In this document: positions 1 to 9,263 of the stretch, piece after piece
How the letters are laid out: each line of letters begins with the position of its first letter
How positions within the stretch are numbered: the first letter of the stretch is position 1
From: Mangrovivirga halotolerans
GTDB taxonomy: Bacteria; Bacteroidota; Bacteroidia; Cytophagales; Cyclobacteriaceae
Direction of reading: 5' to 3'
DNA: 64,000 nucleotides
NCBI RefSeq assembly: GCF_026241165.1
Contig: NZ_JAPFQN010000013.1
Span: 49,591-113,590 of the forward strand
The notes under the pieces: model-generated
Seen by the model: only the letters and a program-made list of their open reading frames with translations
Told to the model about the DNA's origin: nothing
Database searches by the model: none
Translations under genes and position numbers: made by a program

Positions 1-178
1 TGGGAAAGTAATAGCCATTGTATTTAAGTGCGGCTTCTACTCTTTGTTCACTTTCTTTTACAGCATTGTCGGGGAGCCCGACCATAAAAAATTTATTTCC
101 TTTCATTACGCTCACCTCGATCGTAATGGTAACGGCTTCCACGCCGTGGACGGCGCTGCCATAACATCTTGATAACAT
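1..178 (-). CDS. comM: ComM/YifB-family Mg-chelatase-like AAA ATPase, N-terminal part (cut by window edge)
   Basis: Only the first 59 codons are present; the gene runs off the left edge. The start is the ATG at 178..176. The protein begins MLSRCYGSAVHGVEAVTI and then has NKFFMVGLPDNAVKESEQR at about residues 30-48, the conserved N-terminus of the YifB/ComM family. From family knowledge, these are hexameric AAA+ helicase-like proteins that promote branch migration during natural transformation, with a Lon-type N-terminal fold followed by the Mg-chelatase ATPase core, which is outside the window. Family assignment is firm from the motif; the role in competence here is inference. Confidence 0.85.
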   Translation of the reverse strand, partial: MLSRCYGSAVHGVEAVTITIEVSVMKGNKFFMVGLPDNAVKESEQRVEAALKYNGYYFP

Positions 179-470
179 GTGTATTGGTTTTGGTTGTATA
201 GTAAATTCCTTACTGAATGCTAATTAACAAGATATTTTTAAATAAAGAAAATAAATCTGAGGAAGGTTACGGAAGGGAGTATATAAAATCGCTAGTATTT
301 TTTCGATCTTTTATTTTTAAGATAGCGGAATCTCAAAACGAGGAAAATTAAACCTAAAATTATGGATGCTTCAATGATCATTCCTGAGGTTGTAGATAAA
401 AATTCCGGTAGATAACATAAGCTGGTAATGCACATGGTGATAGATGTTATGGGATGAATACCTATAAAAA

Positions 471-500
471 GAAAAAAGCCTGACAATGTCAAGCTTTCTT
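471..500 (-). terminator. Rho-independent terminator after gmhA
   Basis: The arms AAGCCTGAC and GTCAAGCTT surround a 3-base loop (one mismatch). A T-rich tract lies on the minus-strand side, 28 bases past the gmhA stop. It fits transcription end of the minus-strand gmhA unit. Confidence 0.6.
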
Positions 501-527
501 AATGTTAGTTATTCTACTGGGGGCTAT

Positions 528-1106
528 TTACCCGGCAGCCATTACCTTCTCTATCTTTTGAATCAATATATGAATGATCTTGATGTGGATTTCCTGAATT
601 CGATCTGCATAGCCTTGATGAGGTACTCTGATCTCAATATCCGCTTCCTCAGCCAGTTTGCCTCCGGTATTACCACTTAAAATGATCACCTTCATCCCTT
701 TTACTTTTGCTGCTTTTGCTGCTTCGATGACATTTTTGGAATTGCCACTGGTAGAGATTCCCAGAAGGATGTCATTTTTTTGACCTAATCCTTCCACAAA
801 TCGTGAAAAAATAAACTCGAACCCATAATCATTACCTACGCAGCTTATATGACTGGGATCAGAAATTGCAATTGCTGCCATGGCAGGGCGGTTATCCCGA
901 TATCTTCCTGATAGCTCCTCTGCAAAGTGCATGGCATCGCAATGAGATCCTCCATTACCACAACTGATTATTTTACCTCCATTTTTCAGGCTGTCAGACA
1001 TCAGATTAGCGGCTTCAGCAATTTTATTGAGTAAGTCCTCGTTAGATAATACCTTCTGTAAAGTATGTAAGGCTTCTTCCAGCTCTTTTTTAATATCTTC
1101 GACCAC
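528..1106 (-). CDS. gmhA: Sedoheptulose-7-phosphate isomerase (phosphoheptose isomerase)
   Basis: This 192-residue, single SIS-domain protein has the usual GmhA length. It converts sedoheptulose 7-phosphate to D-glycero-D-manno-heptose 7-phosphate, the first step to ADP-heptose for lipopolysaccharide core or glycoprotein glycans, in the cytosol. Visible motifs are the sugar-phosphate loop [20 protein letters not shown] at about residues 49-68, with the family's catalytic Glu, the [11 protein letters not shown] phosphate-binding loop near 117-127, and QEIHIKIIH near 170, which carries the second catalytic region. It lies just downstream of a small membrane protein and an MsbA-like exporter on the same strand, which suits an envelope-glycan role. 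A terminator follows. Confidence 0.93.
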   Translation of the reverse strand: MVEDIKKELEEALHTLQKVLSNEDLLNKIAEAANLMSDSLKNGGKIISCGNGGSHCDAMHFAEELSGRYRDNRPAMAAIAISDPSHISCVGNDYGFEFIFSRFVEGLGQKNDILLGISTSGNSKNVIEAAKAAKVKGMKVIILSGNTGGKLAEEADIEIRVPHQGYADRIQEIHIKIIHILIQKIEKVMAAG

Positions 1107-1118
1107 TTATAATAATGA

Positions 1119-1442
1119 TTATTGATTTTTTGTATCTGAATCAGAATTCCCCTGGCTTTTTACCTGCTTAGATTCTTCAGCCAGATCAAACATCTTGGCT
1201 TTTAATTCTGTTTTTTCTTTATCCAGCTTAGAGATCTTTTTATGTTGATCCTGCCAGAATTTTAAAAACAAAACGATATTAACCAGGAACAAAACCAATC
1301 CAAGATAAGCACCCGGTTTGAACAGGTAATCATATTTAAGAAGGTTTAAAAAACTATCACCTGTAGCTATTGTAGCAGCTATAATTACCGCTATATGAAA
1401 TAGCAGGTAAACAATAAAAAATCCGATAGTAAATTTTTTCAT
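1119..1442 (-). CDS. Small membrane protein with C-terminal coiled coil, unknown function
   Basis: The chosen start is the ATG at 1442..1440 (MKKFTIGFFIVYLL), because the only longer option uses a TTG at 1472 and adds charged residues before the first membrane segment. That gives 107 residues. Three hydrophobic stretches are visible, at about 5-25, 30-40 (weak) and 45-65. They are followed by a lysine/glutamate-rich heptad-like helix (LDKEKTELKAKMFDLAEESK) and a polar tail. It sits between the ABC exporter and gmhA on the same strand, 12 bases from gmhA, so co-transcription is likely. I do not recognise the family; a cell-envelope role is only suggested by context. Confidence 0.65.
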   Translation of the reverse strand: MKKFTIGFFIVYLLFHIAVIIAATIATGDSFLNLLKYDYLFKPGAYLGLVLFLVNIVLFLKFWQDQHKKISKLDKEKTELKAKMFDLAEESKQVKSQGNSDSDTKNQ

Positions 1443-1528
1443 CGTAATTAAATGCTTCAGTTCTGTGGTCAATATACTATCATATCGGTTAAGTTACCAC
1501 CGATAGCTTAAGATTTTACTAGTTTTGA

Positions 1529-3373
1529 TTATTCATGGAGACTCTGCATCTCAATTAATTTAGCATATAAACCCTTCTGTTCCAGCAAAGATTCATGATT
1601 GCCTCTTTCTATAATTTGACCTCTTTCAATAACAAGAATCTCATCAGCATGCTTAATCGTACTCAGGCGGTGAGCGATGACTAGAGAAGTTCTGTTTTTC
1701 ATCAGGTTTGTAAGCGCTTCCTGAACCAGCTTTTCACTTTCTGCATCCAGAGCTGAAGTGGCCTCGTCAAGAATTAAAACAGGAGGGTTTTTTAGAATTG
1801 CCCTTGCGATGCTTAATCGTTGCCTTTGTCCACCTGATAGCTTTGTTCCTCGCTCACCTATGTTAGACTGGTATCCTTCATCAAGTTTTTCAATGAATTC
1901 ATGGGCGTTAGCGATCCTAGCTGCAGCAATCACATCTTGCTCACTGACGTTGCTCATACCAAAAGCAATGTTGTTGAATACCGTGTCATTGAATAAAATC
2001 GATTCCTGGGTAACTATTCCCATTTGGGTTCTAAGACTTTCAACATCTATATTTCTAAGATCATTGCCATCTAGAGTAATTTTACCGTAAGTAGGATCAT
2101 AAAATCTAGGTAAGAGATCGGCAAGTGTAGATTTCCCACCGCCTGAAGGCCCTACTAAAGCTACAGTCTGGCCTTTTTTGATAGTAAACGATATATTGTC
2201 GATGACCTTTTCGGTATCATAGGCAAAAGACACTTCATCATATATTATCTGATCGGAAAAAGCACCTATTTCGATAGCCTCAGGATTATTCTTAACTTCA
2301 TTTTCAGTATCCATTAAATCAAAGATCCGATCTGCAGATACCAGCCCTCTCTGCAATCCTGTGATTGAATTACTCAAAGCTTTTAAAGGGGTCAGAATCT
2401 GGCTGAAAATTGCAAGGAAGCCAAATAATCCGGGAGGAGTTAATTCTCCTGTATCCTCAAAAATTAGTTGACCACCAATGTAGATCAACAGGGCTACTGT
2501 TGAAACTCCTAAAAATTCTGACATTGGACTTGACAGGTTATATCTTTTGCTGAAATTCCAGCTAAAACCTGCATACCTGTTAATTTCTCCCTGAAATTTT
2601 TTATTGATATATCCATTCGCGTTAAAAGCTTTTACCACCCTCATGCCTGATAAGGATTCATCCAGGATATTTGATATTCTTCCCAGGGTAGATTGGGTTC
2701 CTTTTGCCTGTTTTTTTAGTGCCTTAGATATTGTGCTAATAAGAATTCCTGATAAAGGAAGAATGATGAGGCTATATAATGTGAGTTTTACAGAAATGCC
2801 AAATAATGCTATAAAATATGCTATTATGAGGACTGGTTCTTTAAAAAACACTTTTACCGAATTCACAATGCTGTTTTCAACTTCTTGCACATCAGTGGTG
2901 ATTTTTGACATGATATCACCTTTGTGTTCATTAGTAAAAAAACCGATATGGAGCTTAGTGACAGCTTTAAAAACAGCCGATCTGAAATTTGTGATTACAT
3001 TAACTTTGGCTTTTTCAAGAGAAACCTGGGATAGGTACCTGAATAGATTTGAAAGAAATACAGAAGCAATTAATAAAGTACAAACATACTGAAGGGCACG
3101 AAGTTTCCCCACTGTATTTATATAATGTATTAAATTATAATAAAATTGACCTTTAAAAAATTCGATCAGGCCCACCTCTCCCCAAATTGGTTTAGTTTGA
3201 TATTCACTGAGCTTTTGAGGATCAATTTGGTTGAATAAAACCTCCAGAATAGGCATTATCGAAAGCAAATTGAATAAGGAAAAAAGAGTATAAAGTATAG
3301 TACTGACGATAAAAACCGGAATAATTAAATTAATCGGTTTAGCGTATTTAAAAAGCCTCTTTAATGTCTTCAT
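1529..3373 (-). CDS. MsbA-type ABC exporter, fused permease and ATPase
   Basis: 614 residues, the normal length for a half-transporter that works as a homodimer in the inner membrane. The first ~330 residues hold six membrane segments of the type 1 exporter fold. The ATPase domain follows: Walker A GPSGGGKST at 408-416, the signature LSGGQRQR at about 512-519, Walker B VLILDEATSALD near 532 and the switch histidine IAHRLST near 568. Closest architecture is MsbA (lipid A flippase) or multidrug exporters such as BmrA; these cannot be separated by sequence reading. The neighbouring gmhA makes lipid A/LPS export plausible. Confident as an ABC exporter, unsure of the substrate. Confidence 0.9.
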   Translation of the reverse strand: MKTLKRLFKYAKPINLIIPVFIVSTILYTLFSLFNLLSIMPILEVLFNQIDPQKLSEYQTKPIWGEVGLIEFFKGQFYYNLIHYINTVGKLRALQYVCTLLIASVFLSNLFRYLSQVSLEKAKVNVITNFRSAVFKAVTKLHIGFFTNEHKGDIMSKITTDVQEVENSIVNSVKVFFKEPVLIIAYFIALFGISVKLTLYSLIILPLSGILISTISKALKKQAKGTQSTLGRISNILDESLSGMRVVKAFNANGYINKKFQGEINRYAGFSWNFSKRYNLSSPMSEFLGVSTVALLIYIGGQLIFEDTGELTPPGLFGFLAIFSQILTPLKALSNSITGLQRGLVSADRIFDLMDTENEVKNNPEAIEIGAFSDQIIYDEVSFAYDTEKVIDNISFTIKKGQTVALVGPSGGGKSTLADLLPRFYDPTYGKITLDGNDLRNIDVESLRTQMGIVTQESILFNDTVFNNIAFGMSNVSEQDVIAAARIANAHEFIEKLDEGYQSNIGERGTKLSGGQRQRLSIARAILKNPPVLILDEATSALDAESEKLVQEALTNLMKNRTSLVIAHRLSTIKHADEILVIERGQIIERGNHESLLEQKGLYAKLIEMQSLHE

Positions 3374-3420
3374 TCAGTATTTTTGTCAATTCAGGGCTGC
3401 AAGTTACATTTTTTAGTTCG

Positions 3421-5097
3421 CTAAAACAGGTTATTCTGTCTTGCAATGTTCCATCTCACACCAACGGATAGCCAATTTTCATTGAATTCCCCTAAAATTT
3501 CGTTTTCCTGGTTACGGATAGTATACCCTAAATCTATAAAAAGGTTGTTTTTTGGCATATAAGTTAAGAGAGCTTCACCTATAAACAATGAGTTGTTTAC
3601 TCCCTGGCCTGTTTCGTTATCATAATTTTGTTCCCTGGTAATATTTGGTTTTAAAATATCACCTCCCCAGTTTCCACCATCTTCATCTGATCCATAATCA
3701 GAAATAATTCCGGTGAGAGTTAGGTCCAATCGAGGAATGATCTTATATCTTGCAATACCTATTAGTTCGGTAAAGTTTGCCCCTCTTGGGTGAGCAAGTG
3801 GCTGGCCATAATGGCTAAAGCTTCCATAGCTATCTTTGTGTGAATACATATAGGGTCTTGCCGTATTAAACTCGCCCTGTAGATCTAAATAAGGTATTCC
3901 GAATGCGTCAATATATTTCATTCCAACCTGGACAGCGTTTTTATTTGCCCACCATCCGTTATTATCAGTGTATTCACTTAATACAAATTCATCCAGAGAT
4001 AATTGGCCATAAAATGAAAAGTGGTTTAAGAAATTCCATTTCCAGTCTAGCCCAAGTAAAACATTATCCTGACTACCTTCATTTTGTTCGATTGCACGGT
4101 AAAAAATAATCGGGTTTAAATAACCCAGTTCGATATTGGCACTAGCAGAATCTTCATAAATCACAACAGATTCAAATAATCCGATATTCAACGATTTGCC
4201 TATATCAATACCGATTCTATGCTGGGCAAGGTATTTTTTAGGATACCTGCCACTACCTGTTAACCCGCTTTGATTACCTTCAATATCTGCTGTTAGCTCA
4301 GCAAAAATATTAGTGTAATTAACTTTTCCCACTTCAGTTTCAAGCTTTAAAAAAAGCATCGGCGCAGAGAAATCTGAAAGAATCATACTTCGATATCCGT
4401 TTCCGATAAAAAGCCTGTCGTGACCAAATTGAAGATTGATCATATCTTTTACGAGATCAAAACTTATATAACCCCGAGCTTCAAAAAAGTCAACCCCGGT
4501 ATCTTTAAATTCTTTCCAGAATCCCTGATTAGGAACTACAATATTTTCGTTGATGTATCGATTAATATATGATGGGTATCGGGCTTGATTTTCTGTCAGA
4601 GAGGTGAAAAAGGCTACTTTATTACCAATACGACCTCTTACTTTAACACCTCGTGTATTAATAAACAATGAGCCATCAGTTTCGGTGTTCTGATTCATGT
4701 AAGCCAGATGCAGGATCGGGTTGACATGCAGATCATACTTTTTTCCTTTATCATACCAGAAATCTCCTGGTGTTTTATAAAGAAAATTAAAAAGAGGTTT
4801 ATCAGATTCCGGCGCGTCTTCTGAAATGTATTCCCAGTTGTTATAAAGTAATAGACTTGCAGCGATATCACTTTTTTCTGTAGAGTCAGCAACCATGTCA
4901 TAATAGGCGGTATCGATTTTATCTCTACGATAAGTTTTCATTGTTGAATGAAAGCCCGGGTATTGTTTTCCGGTTCTGATTTCAAACCGATCTATCAGGT
5001 GGTGTTGATAGTTTCTTCGATCCAATCTTATACTTTGAGCCTTAATTGATAATGATAAAAAGAGAAAAGTCAGTGAAAAGAAAAATACCTGCCTCAT
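3421..5097 (-). CDS. Wzi/RemB-like outer-membrane beta-barrel protein
   Basis: 558 residues with a signal peptide (MRQVFFFSLTFLFLSLSIKAQ, cut after KAQ). After a short N-terminal region the protein has alternating hydrophobic/polar strands, many aromatic residues and a terminal strand ending VGVRWNIARQNNLF, typical of outer-membrane barrels. FGHDRLFIGNGYRSMILSD and the following strands resemble the capsule-assembly Wzi family, to which the Flavobacterium gliding protein RemB is also assigned. Wzi anchors or organises surface polysaccharide; RemB affects gliding. It is transcribed away from rpmE2 and in line with the ABC exporter/gmhA cluster. The barrel assignment is good; the exact role is unresolved. 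Confidence 0.7.
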   Translation of the reverse strand: MRQVFFFSLTFLFLSLSIKAQSIRLDRRNYQHHLIDRFEIRTGKQYPGFHSTMKTYRRDKIDTAYYDMVADSTEKSDIAASLLLYNNWEYISEDAPESDKPLFNFLYKTPGDFWYDKGKKYDLHVNPILHLAYMNQNTETDGSLFINTRGVKVRGRIGNKVAFFTSLTENQARYPSYINRYINENIVVPNQGFWKEFKDTGVDFFEARGYISFDLVKDMINLQFGHDRLFIGNGYRSMILSDFSAPMLFLKLETEVGKVNYTNIFAELTADIEGNQSGLTGSGRYPKKYLAQHRIGIDIGKSLNIGLFESVVIYEDSASANIELGYLNPIIFYRAIEQNEGSQDNVLLGLDWKWNFLNHFSFYGQLSLDEFVLSEYTDNNGWWANKNAVQVGMKYIDAFGIPYLDLQGEFNTARPYMYSHKDSYGSFSHYGQPLAHPRGANFTELIGIARYKIIPRLDLTLTGIISDYGSDEDGGNWGGDILKPNITREQNYDNETGQGVNNSLFIGEALLTYMPKNNLFIDLGYTIRNQENEILGEFNENWLSVGVRWNIARQNNLF

Positions 5098-5169
5098 ATT
5101 TGTTATTTTTGCGTGTGTAAAAGTAATAATAGCACAATTAAAATTTAATAATACTAAATCTTTGTTTTA

Positions 5170-5201
5170 TTTGGTAAACAAAGTTCATGTAGTTATCTTT
5201 G
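5170..5201 (+). promoter_or_regulatory. Bacteroidota-type promoter of rpmE2
   Basis: TTTG at 5170-5173 (the -33 box) is separated by 20 bases from TATCTTTG at 5194-5201. This matches the TTTG / TAnnTTTG pattern known for the Bacteroidota primary sigma factor. It lies 44 bases before the rpmE2 start and points towards it. Confidence 0.7.
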
Positions 5202-5245
5202 TGCCTCATTTTGAAAAAGGAAAGTAATTTAAAGCTTATATAATA

Positions 5246-5491
5246 ATGAAAAAAGATATTCATCCGGACTATAGAGAAGTAGTTTTTCAGGACACATCGA
5301 GTGATTATTCATTCATGACCAAATCTACTATCAAGACCAACGATACAATTAAGTGGGAAGACGGTAACGAATATCCGTTGGTAAAGGTTGAAGTTTCATC
5401 TGCTTCGCATCCTTTCTACACTGGTAAGAAATTGTTCGTGGATACTGCAGGACGTGTTGAGAAATTCAACAAACGTTACAAAAAGAAATAA
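5246..5491 (+). CDS. rpmE2: 50S ribosomal protein L31 type B
   Basis: 81 residues beginning [20 protein letters not shown] and containing [20 protein letters not shown], the conserved type B L31 pattern. The cysteines that bind zinc in the other L31 type are absent, so this is the zinc-free C-minus form. It is a component of the large ribosomal subunit at the intersubunit bridge. The start is supported by a good promoter upstream and a strong terminator downstream, so the gene is a single-gene unit between divergent envelope genes and a histidine kinase. Confidence 0.96.
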   Translation: MKKDIHPDYREVVFQDTSSDYSFMTKSTIKTNDTIKWEDGNEYPLVKVEVSSASHPFYTGKKLFVDTAGRVEKFNKRYKKK

Positions 5492-5511
5492 TCTTTTTGA
5501 TAAAGAAATTG

Positions 5512-5545
5512 AAGCCTTCGTTAGAAATAACGAGGGCTTTTTTTA
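5512..5545 (+). terminator. Terminator of rpmE2
   Basis: AGCCTTCGTTA and TAACGAGGGCT pair around a GAAA loop (one wobble pair), followed by a run of T. It begins about 20 bases after the rpmE2 stop. Confidence 0.85.
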
Positions 5546-5599
5546 TTTAAGTCCTTTTGTATTGTGTTGATGTTATTATATTAAAGAAAAAAACATCCT

Positions 5600-7642
5600 A
5601 TGAATGATCGGGCAACACATGAGTATCAGATTTATTCAAATGCAATAAGAAGGATACACGAGGCATTCACAAAGAACGTAAATGATCCGGAAAGGCAAGT
5701 TGAAGAGCTTTTGTTAATAGGGACACACCTTTTCGGGATGGAAAATGCTTCTTATGTAGAGATTATTGATGATTCTATTTTTATTAGAAAAATTGTCTCC
5801 ACAAAAGAGGATAAACCCGAAGCTCCGCAAAAAATATTACCCTATAAAGATTCGATGGCTGAAGAGTCAATGAAATCAGATGAAATCACCATCTTTTCTG
5901 ATCTCAAATCTGAAAAAATACCTGAAAAATATAAAGTTTACCTCCAAAATGATATTCGGTGCTTCATTCATAAGCCGGTTACAGTTTTTGGTCAAAGAAA
6001 AGGGTTGATTAGTTGGTCGGGTTCCCATGCTTTAAAATCTGTTTTGCTCGAAGATCACTTAAGAGATATCATTCTGTTAATATCCAATTCTATAGGCAAG
6101 GTGATTGAATTGAAAACCTCATCCGAAAGCAGGCAGCAATATCGTAAAGAGCTACAAAAACAGATGGAACAATATTTGGCTTCAGAAGAGCTCAATCAAA
6201 TGGGGGTGTGGTACAGAGATCTCAAAACTAATGTTGTCACTTCTTCTAAAGGTGCGCTCAAAGCAGCTGGTGTTGATCCGGTTACTAATAAATCATTAAA
6301 TCTTGATCAAGCTTTACGATTAGTCCACCCTGATGATATTAAAGAGATTGTAGAAAAAAGAAAGGAATCCTATAAAACGGGTAAAGCGTATAGTTCTGAA
6401 TTTCGCATAGTAAATAATGGTGTTGAGGTTTGGGTTTTAATGAAAGGTGAACCTGTTTTTGATGAATCAGGTGAAGTGGTTGCGGTGCGGGGAACACTTC
6501 AGAATATTGATGAAGAAAAAAAGTTGAAGCAGGAGAGAGACAGGTATAAGTCTCTGTTGGAGGAATTCGTGAGGAGTAATCCTGTACCTGTAGCAATGTT
6601 TGACACCGAAATGCACTACATCATGGTTAGTAAAAGGTGGCTCGAGGATTATGATGTTGATGAATCCATTATAGGTAAAAATCATTATGAGGTAGTTCCG
6701 GGAGTGAAAGATGATTGGAAAAAAAGACATCAGGAAGCTTTAAGGGGTAAGAGAATGAATAAAGATAATGACTTTTTCCAATGGCCTGATGGTAACATTT
6801 CTTATATCTCATGGGCTGTAGGCCCATGGTATTATCCTGACAATGAGATTGGTGGGATTATTCTTTATGCTGAGGATGTGACGGAGCTTAAAAAAAACGA
6901 GTTGAAAATTGCTGAAATGGCTAACCAACTTTCTGAGTATTCCAGACAGCTTGAAAAAAGTAATACGGAGCTGGAAAATTTCGCTTCACTGATAGGTCAT
7001 GATCTTCAGGAACCTCTCAGGAAAATAAAAGCCTTTGGTGATATGCTTAAGAGAAAGAATGAAGAGATTTTTGATGACCAGAGCAGAGAATTACTAGATA
7101 GAATGGTCGATGCTTCTGGAAGGATGCAGGATTTAGTTAATAAGCTTCTGGAGGATAGCAGGAGATCGTCAGGTGAAAAACGAAGAATGGTTGATGCCTC
7201 TTTTGTTATAAATAATGTGTTGGATGATCTCGAATTAGCAATTAGTGAATCAGAAGCAAAAATAAATATTGGTCTTGCTGCTAATATATATGGATCCTAC
7301 CAGGAACTATACCGGCTATTCCAAAATGTCATTTCAAACTCTCTAAAGTATCGGGAAAAGAGCAGAAGGCTTATCATCGATGTAAATCAAGAGATAGCCG
7401 ACGATAAATTAAAAATTAAAGTTTCCGATAATGGCATTGGGATAGATGTAAGTAATAATAATGCCCTTTTTGAATTTTTCACACGTGGTAAGAAAGACTC
7501 GGGAGTGCAAGGGTACGGCATTGGTTTAGCAGCGTGTGGTAAAATAATGGATAGTCTTGGAGGTGAAATTAGAATTTTACCACGTGAAAATGAAGGAACA
7601 ATAGTTGAGTTGACGTTTGATAAATTTAAGTTGAAAAAATAA
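5600..7642 (+). CDS. Sensor histidine kinase with GAF-like and two PAS domains
   Basis: 680 residues, no obvious membrane segment, so probably cytosolic. Domains in order: a GAF-like region (about 20-165), a coiled linker, a PAS/PAC domain (about 190-310; LNQMGVWYRDLKTN), a second PAS domain (about 325-440; VPVAMFDTEMHYIMVSKRW), then the kinase. The phosphoacceptor is H467 in SLIGHDLQEPLRKI. The ATPase domain shows the N-box NVISNSLKYR, DNGIGID at about 610-616 and GYGIGLA near 639. From family knowledge it autophosphorylates H467 in response to a ligand or redox signal read by the N-terminal domains. The next gene, a receiver-kinase hybrid, could be its partner but has its own spacing. Confidence 0.9.
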   Translation: MNDRATHEYQIYSNAIRRIHEAFTKNVNDPERQVEELLLIGTHLFGMENASYVEIIDDSIFIRKIVSTKEDKPEAPQKILPYKDSMAEESMKSDEITIFSDLKSEKIPEKYKVYLQNDIRCFIHKPVTVFGQRKGLISWSGSHALKSVLLEDHLRDIILLISNSIGKVIELKTSSESRQQYRKELQKQMEQYLASEELNQMGVWYRDLKTNVVTSSKGALKAAGVDPVTNKSLNLDQALRLVHPDDIKEIVEKRKESYKTGKAYSSEFRIVNNGVEVWVLMKGEPVFDESGEVVAVRGTLQNIDEEKKLKQERDRYKSLLEEFVRSNPVPVAMFDTEMHYIMVSKRWLEDYDVDESIIGKNHYEVVPGVKDDWKKRHQEALRGKRMNKDNDFFQWPDGNISYISWAVGPWYYPDNEIGGIILYAEDVTELKKNELKIAEMANQLSEYSRQLEKSNTELENFASLIGHDLQEPLRKIKAFGDMLKRKNEEIFDDQSRELLDRMVDASGRMQDLVNKLLEDSRRSSGEKRRMVDASFVINNVLDDLELAISESEAKINIGLAANIYGSYQELYRLFQNVISNSLKYREKSRRLIIDVNQEIADDKLKIKVSDNGIGIDVSNNNALFEFFTRGKKDSGVQGYGIGLAACGKIMDSLGGEIRILPRENEGTIVELTFDKFKLKK

Positions 7643-7766
7643 TGCTGCTATTTTTGCAAAATTAATCTAAACCTTACATCAGCCTTAAATATTATATTTC
7701 CTCGTTATTTACCCATTTATAAATCATAATAACTGATTAATTTGAGGATGAAATCAAATTGCATAC

Positions 7767-9197
7767 ATGTCAACTAAAATTCTTCTTATTGATGATGACT
7801 ACGAAGATTTTTTAATCATTCAAGACCTTCTTCAATCATCGAAACTAAAAGACTTTGAATTATCCTGGAATGACAATTCTTCGGATGCACTGGAGTCATT
7901 TTGCGAAAACCGGTATGATGTTTACCTTCTTGATTACAGGATTGGGGAACAAAATGGATTGACTGTGTTAAAAGATGCAATAGATTGTGGGTGTACGAAT
8001 CCCATCATTCTGTTAACAGGATATTCAAATGAAATGCTGGAAAAAGAGGCAATTAATGCAGGTGCGGCTGATTATTTATTAAAAAATGATATCACCGGTG
8101 ACCAGCTATATCGCTCAATCTGGTATTCCATCGAACGGACAAAATTGGAGAAACAAGTTTATCTGGTAAGAGAAAGAGCCAAAAGTCCTAATGGAATTTT
8201 AATTCTCAATACAAATAACCAGGTGGTGTATGCTAATGAAGCTGCAACAATTTTTCTTAATGCTAACATGAATGAGTTGAGCAATATGCATCTTCACTTT
8301 GACTTTAAGCCTAATCAAAATCACGAAGTAGAAATTACTACCAGAAACGGAAGTCTTGGGGTTGGAGAGATAAGAACGATGGATATTGATTATGAAGGTC
8401 AGAAAGCTTCCCTGATAACCATTATAGATATTACCGGTCACAAGCAGTTACAAAATAACTTGCTCACTGTGAATTCAAGGCTCGAAAAGCAGAATAATTA
8501 CCTTAGGCAATTTGCCTACATAGCTTCACATGATCTTAAAAGCCCTGTAAATAATATTCTTTCTTTATTAGATCTTTTAAATATAGAAAGTAAACTTGAT
8601 GACTCTGAATTAGAGCTATTCAATGCATTAAAGAAAGCCAGTAATAAGCTGGAGAGGTCTATTCAGGAAATGATCATGCTGCTAAAAGACCATAAGGAGG
8701 ATAGTGAAATTGATGAGAATAAGGTAGATATATACGAGGTTTACGAAGATATCAAGGAATCGATTTATGAACAGATCGAACACTCTGGTGCTCAAATCGA
8801 AGTTGATTTCTCAGAGTTCAATCAAATAGGATATAACAGAGTTCATCTTAGAAGCATCTTATTAAATTTAGTTACCAACGCCATTAAATATCGAAATCCG
8901 GAAAAAGATCTGAAAATTGAGATCTGTACAGGAATTAAGGAAGGTAGAAAATATCTCCAGGTTAAGGACAATGGGAGAGGAATTGATTTAGATAAACATG
9001 GTGCAGCATTATTCGGATTATTTACAAGATTTAACCGGGATATAGAAGGGTCAGGAATCGGACTATACTCCGTGAAATCGATTGCTGAATCTTATGGAGG
9101 ATCAATCGCTGTTAAAAGTACCCCCGGAAAAGGAGCCACCTTCAGGATTTTTCTTCATGATAAAATCAAATCACCCATGAAGGTTTTGGAAACTTAA
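7767..9197 (+). CDS. Receiver-PAS-histidine kinase hybrid
   Basis: 476 residues with the receiver domain at the N-terminus, so signal flow is inverted relative to classic hybrid kinases. The receiver (about 1-125) has the acidic triad D9-D11, phosphoacceptor D56 in YLLDYRIG, T84 and K106. A small PAS-like domain (about 135-225; NGILILNTNNQVVYANEAA) follows, then a dimerisation helix with H255 in YIASHDLKSPVNNI, and an ATPase domain with NLVTNAIKYRN, DNGRGID (near 400) and GSGIGLYSV. This layout fits an intermediate in a phosphorelay, phosphorylated at D56 by another kinase, perhaps the PAS kinase just upstream. The partner is inference. Confidence 0.9.
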   Translation: MSTKILLIDDDYEDFLIIQDLLQSSKLKDFELSWNDNSSDALESFCENRYDVYLLDYRIGEQNGLTVLKDAIDCGCTNPIILLTGYSNEMLEKEAINAGAADYLLKNDITGDQLYRSIWYSIERTKLEKQVYLVRERAKSPNGILILNTNNQVVYANEAATIFLNANMNELSNMHLHFDFKPNQNHEVEITTRNGSLGVGEIRTMDIDYEGQKASLITIIDITGHKQLQNNLLTVNSRLEKQNNYLRQFAYIASHDLKSPVNNILSLLDLLNIESKLDDSELELFNALKKASNKLERSIQEMIMLLKDHKEDSEIDENKVDIYEVYEDIKESIYEQIEHSGAQIEVDFSEFNQIGYNRVHLRSILLNLVTNAIKYRNPEKDLKIEICTGIKEGRKYLQVKDNGRGIDLDKHGAALFGLFTRFNRDIEGSGIGLYSVKSIAESYGGSIAVKSTPGKGATFRIFLHDKIKSPMKVLET

Positions 9198-9263
9198 TAT
9201 TCTTTCTGCGTCCTTTTATTGTAATTTCTTATAGATTGCGTTCAGTATTTTTATTTTTGCTAT

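Noticed and set aside
292..492. 66-codon minus-strand frame with one hydrophobic segment and a basic tail
   Set aside because: Its ATG lies inside the terminator hairpin of gmhA, and no ribosome site precedes it. The frame is probably a chance opening in AT-rich DNA.
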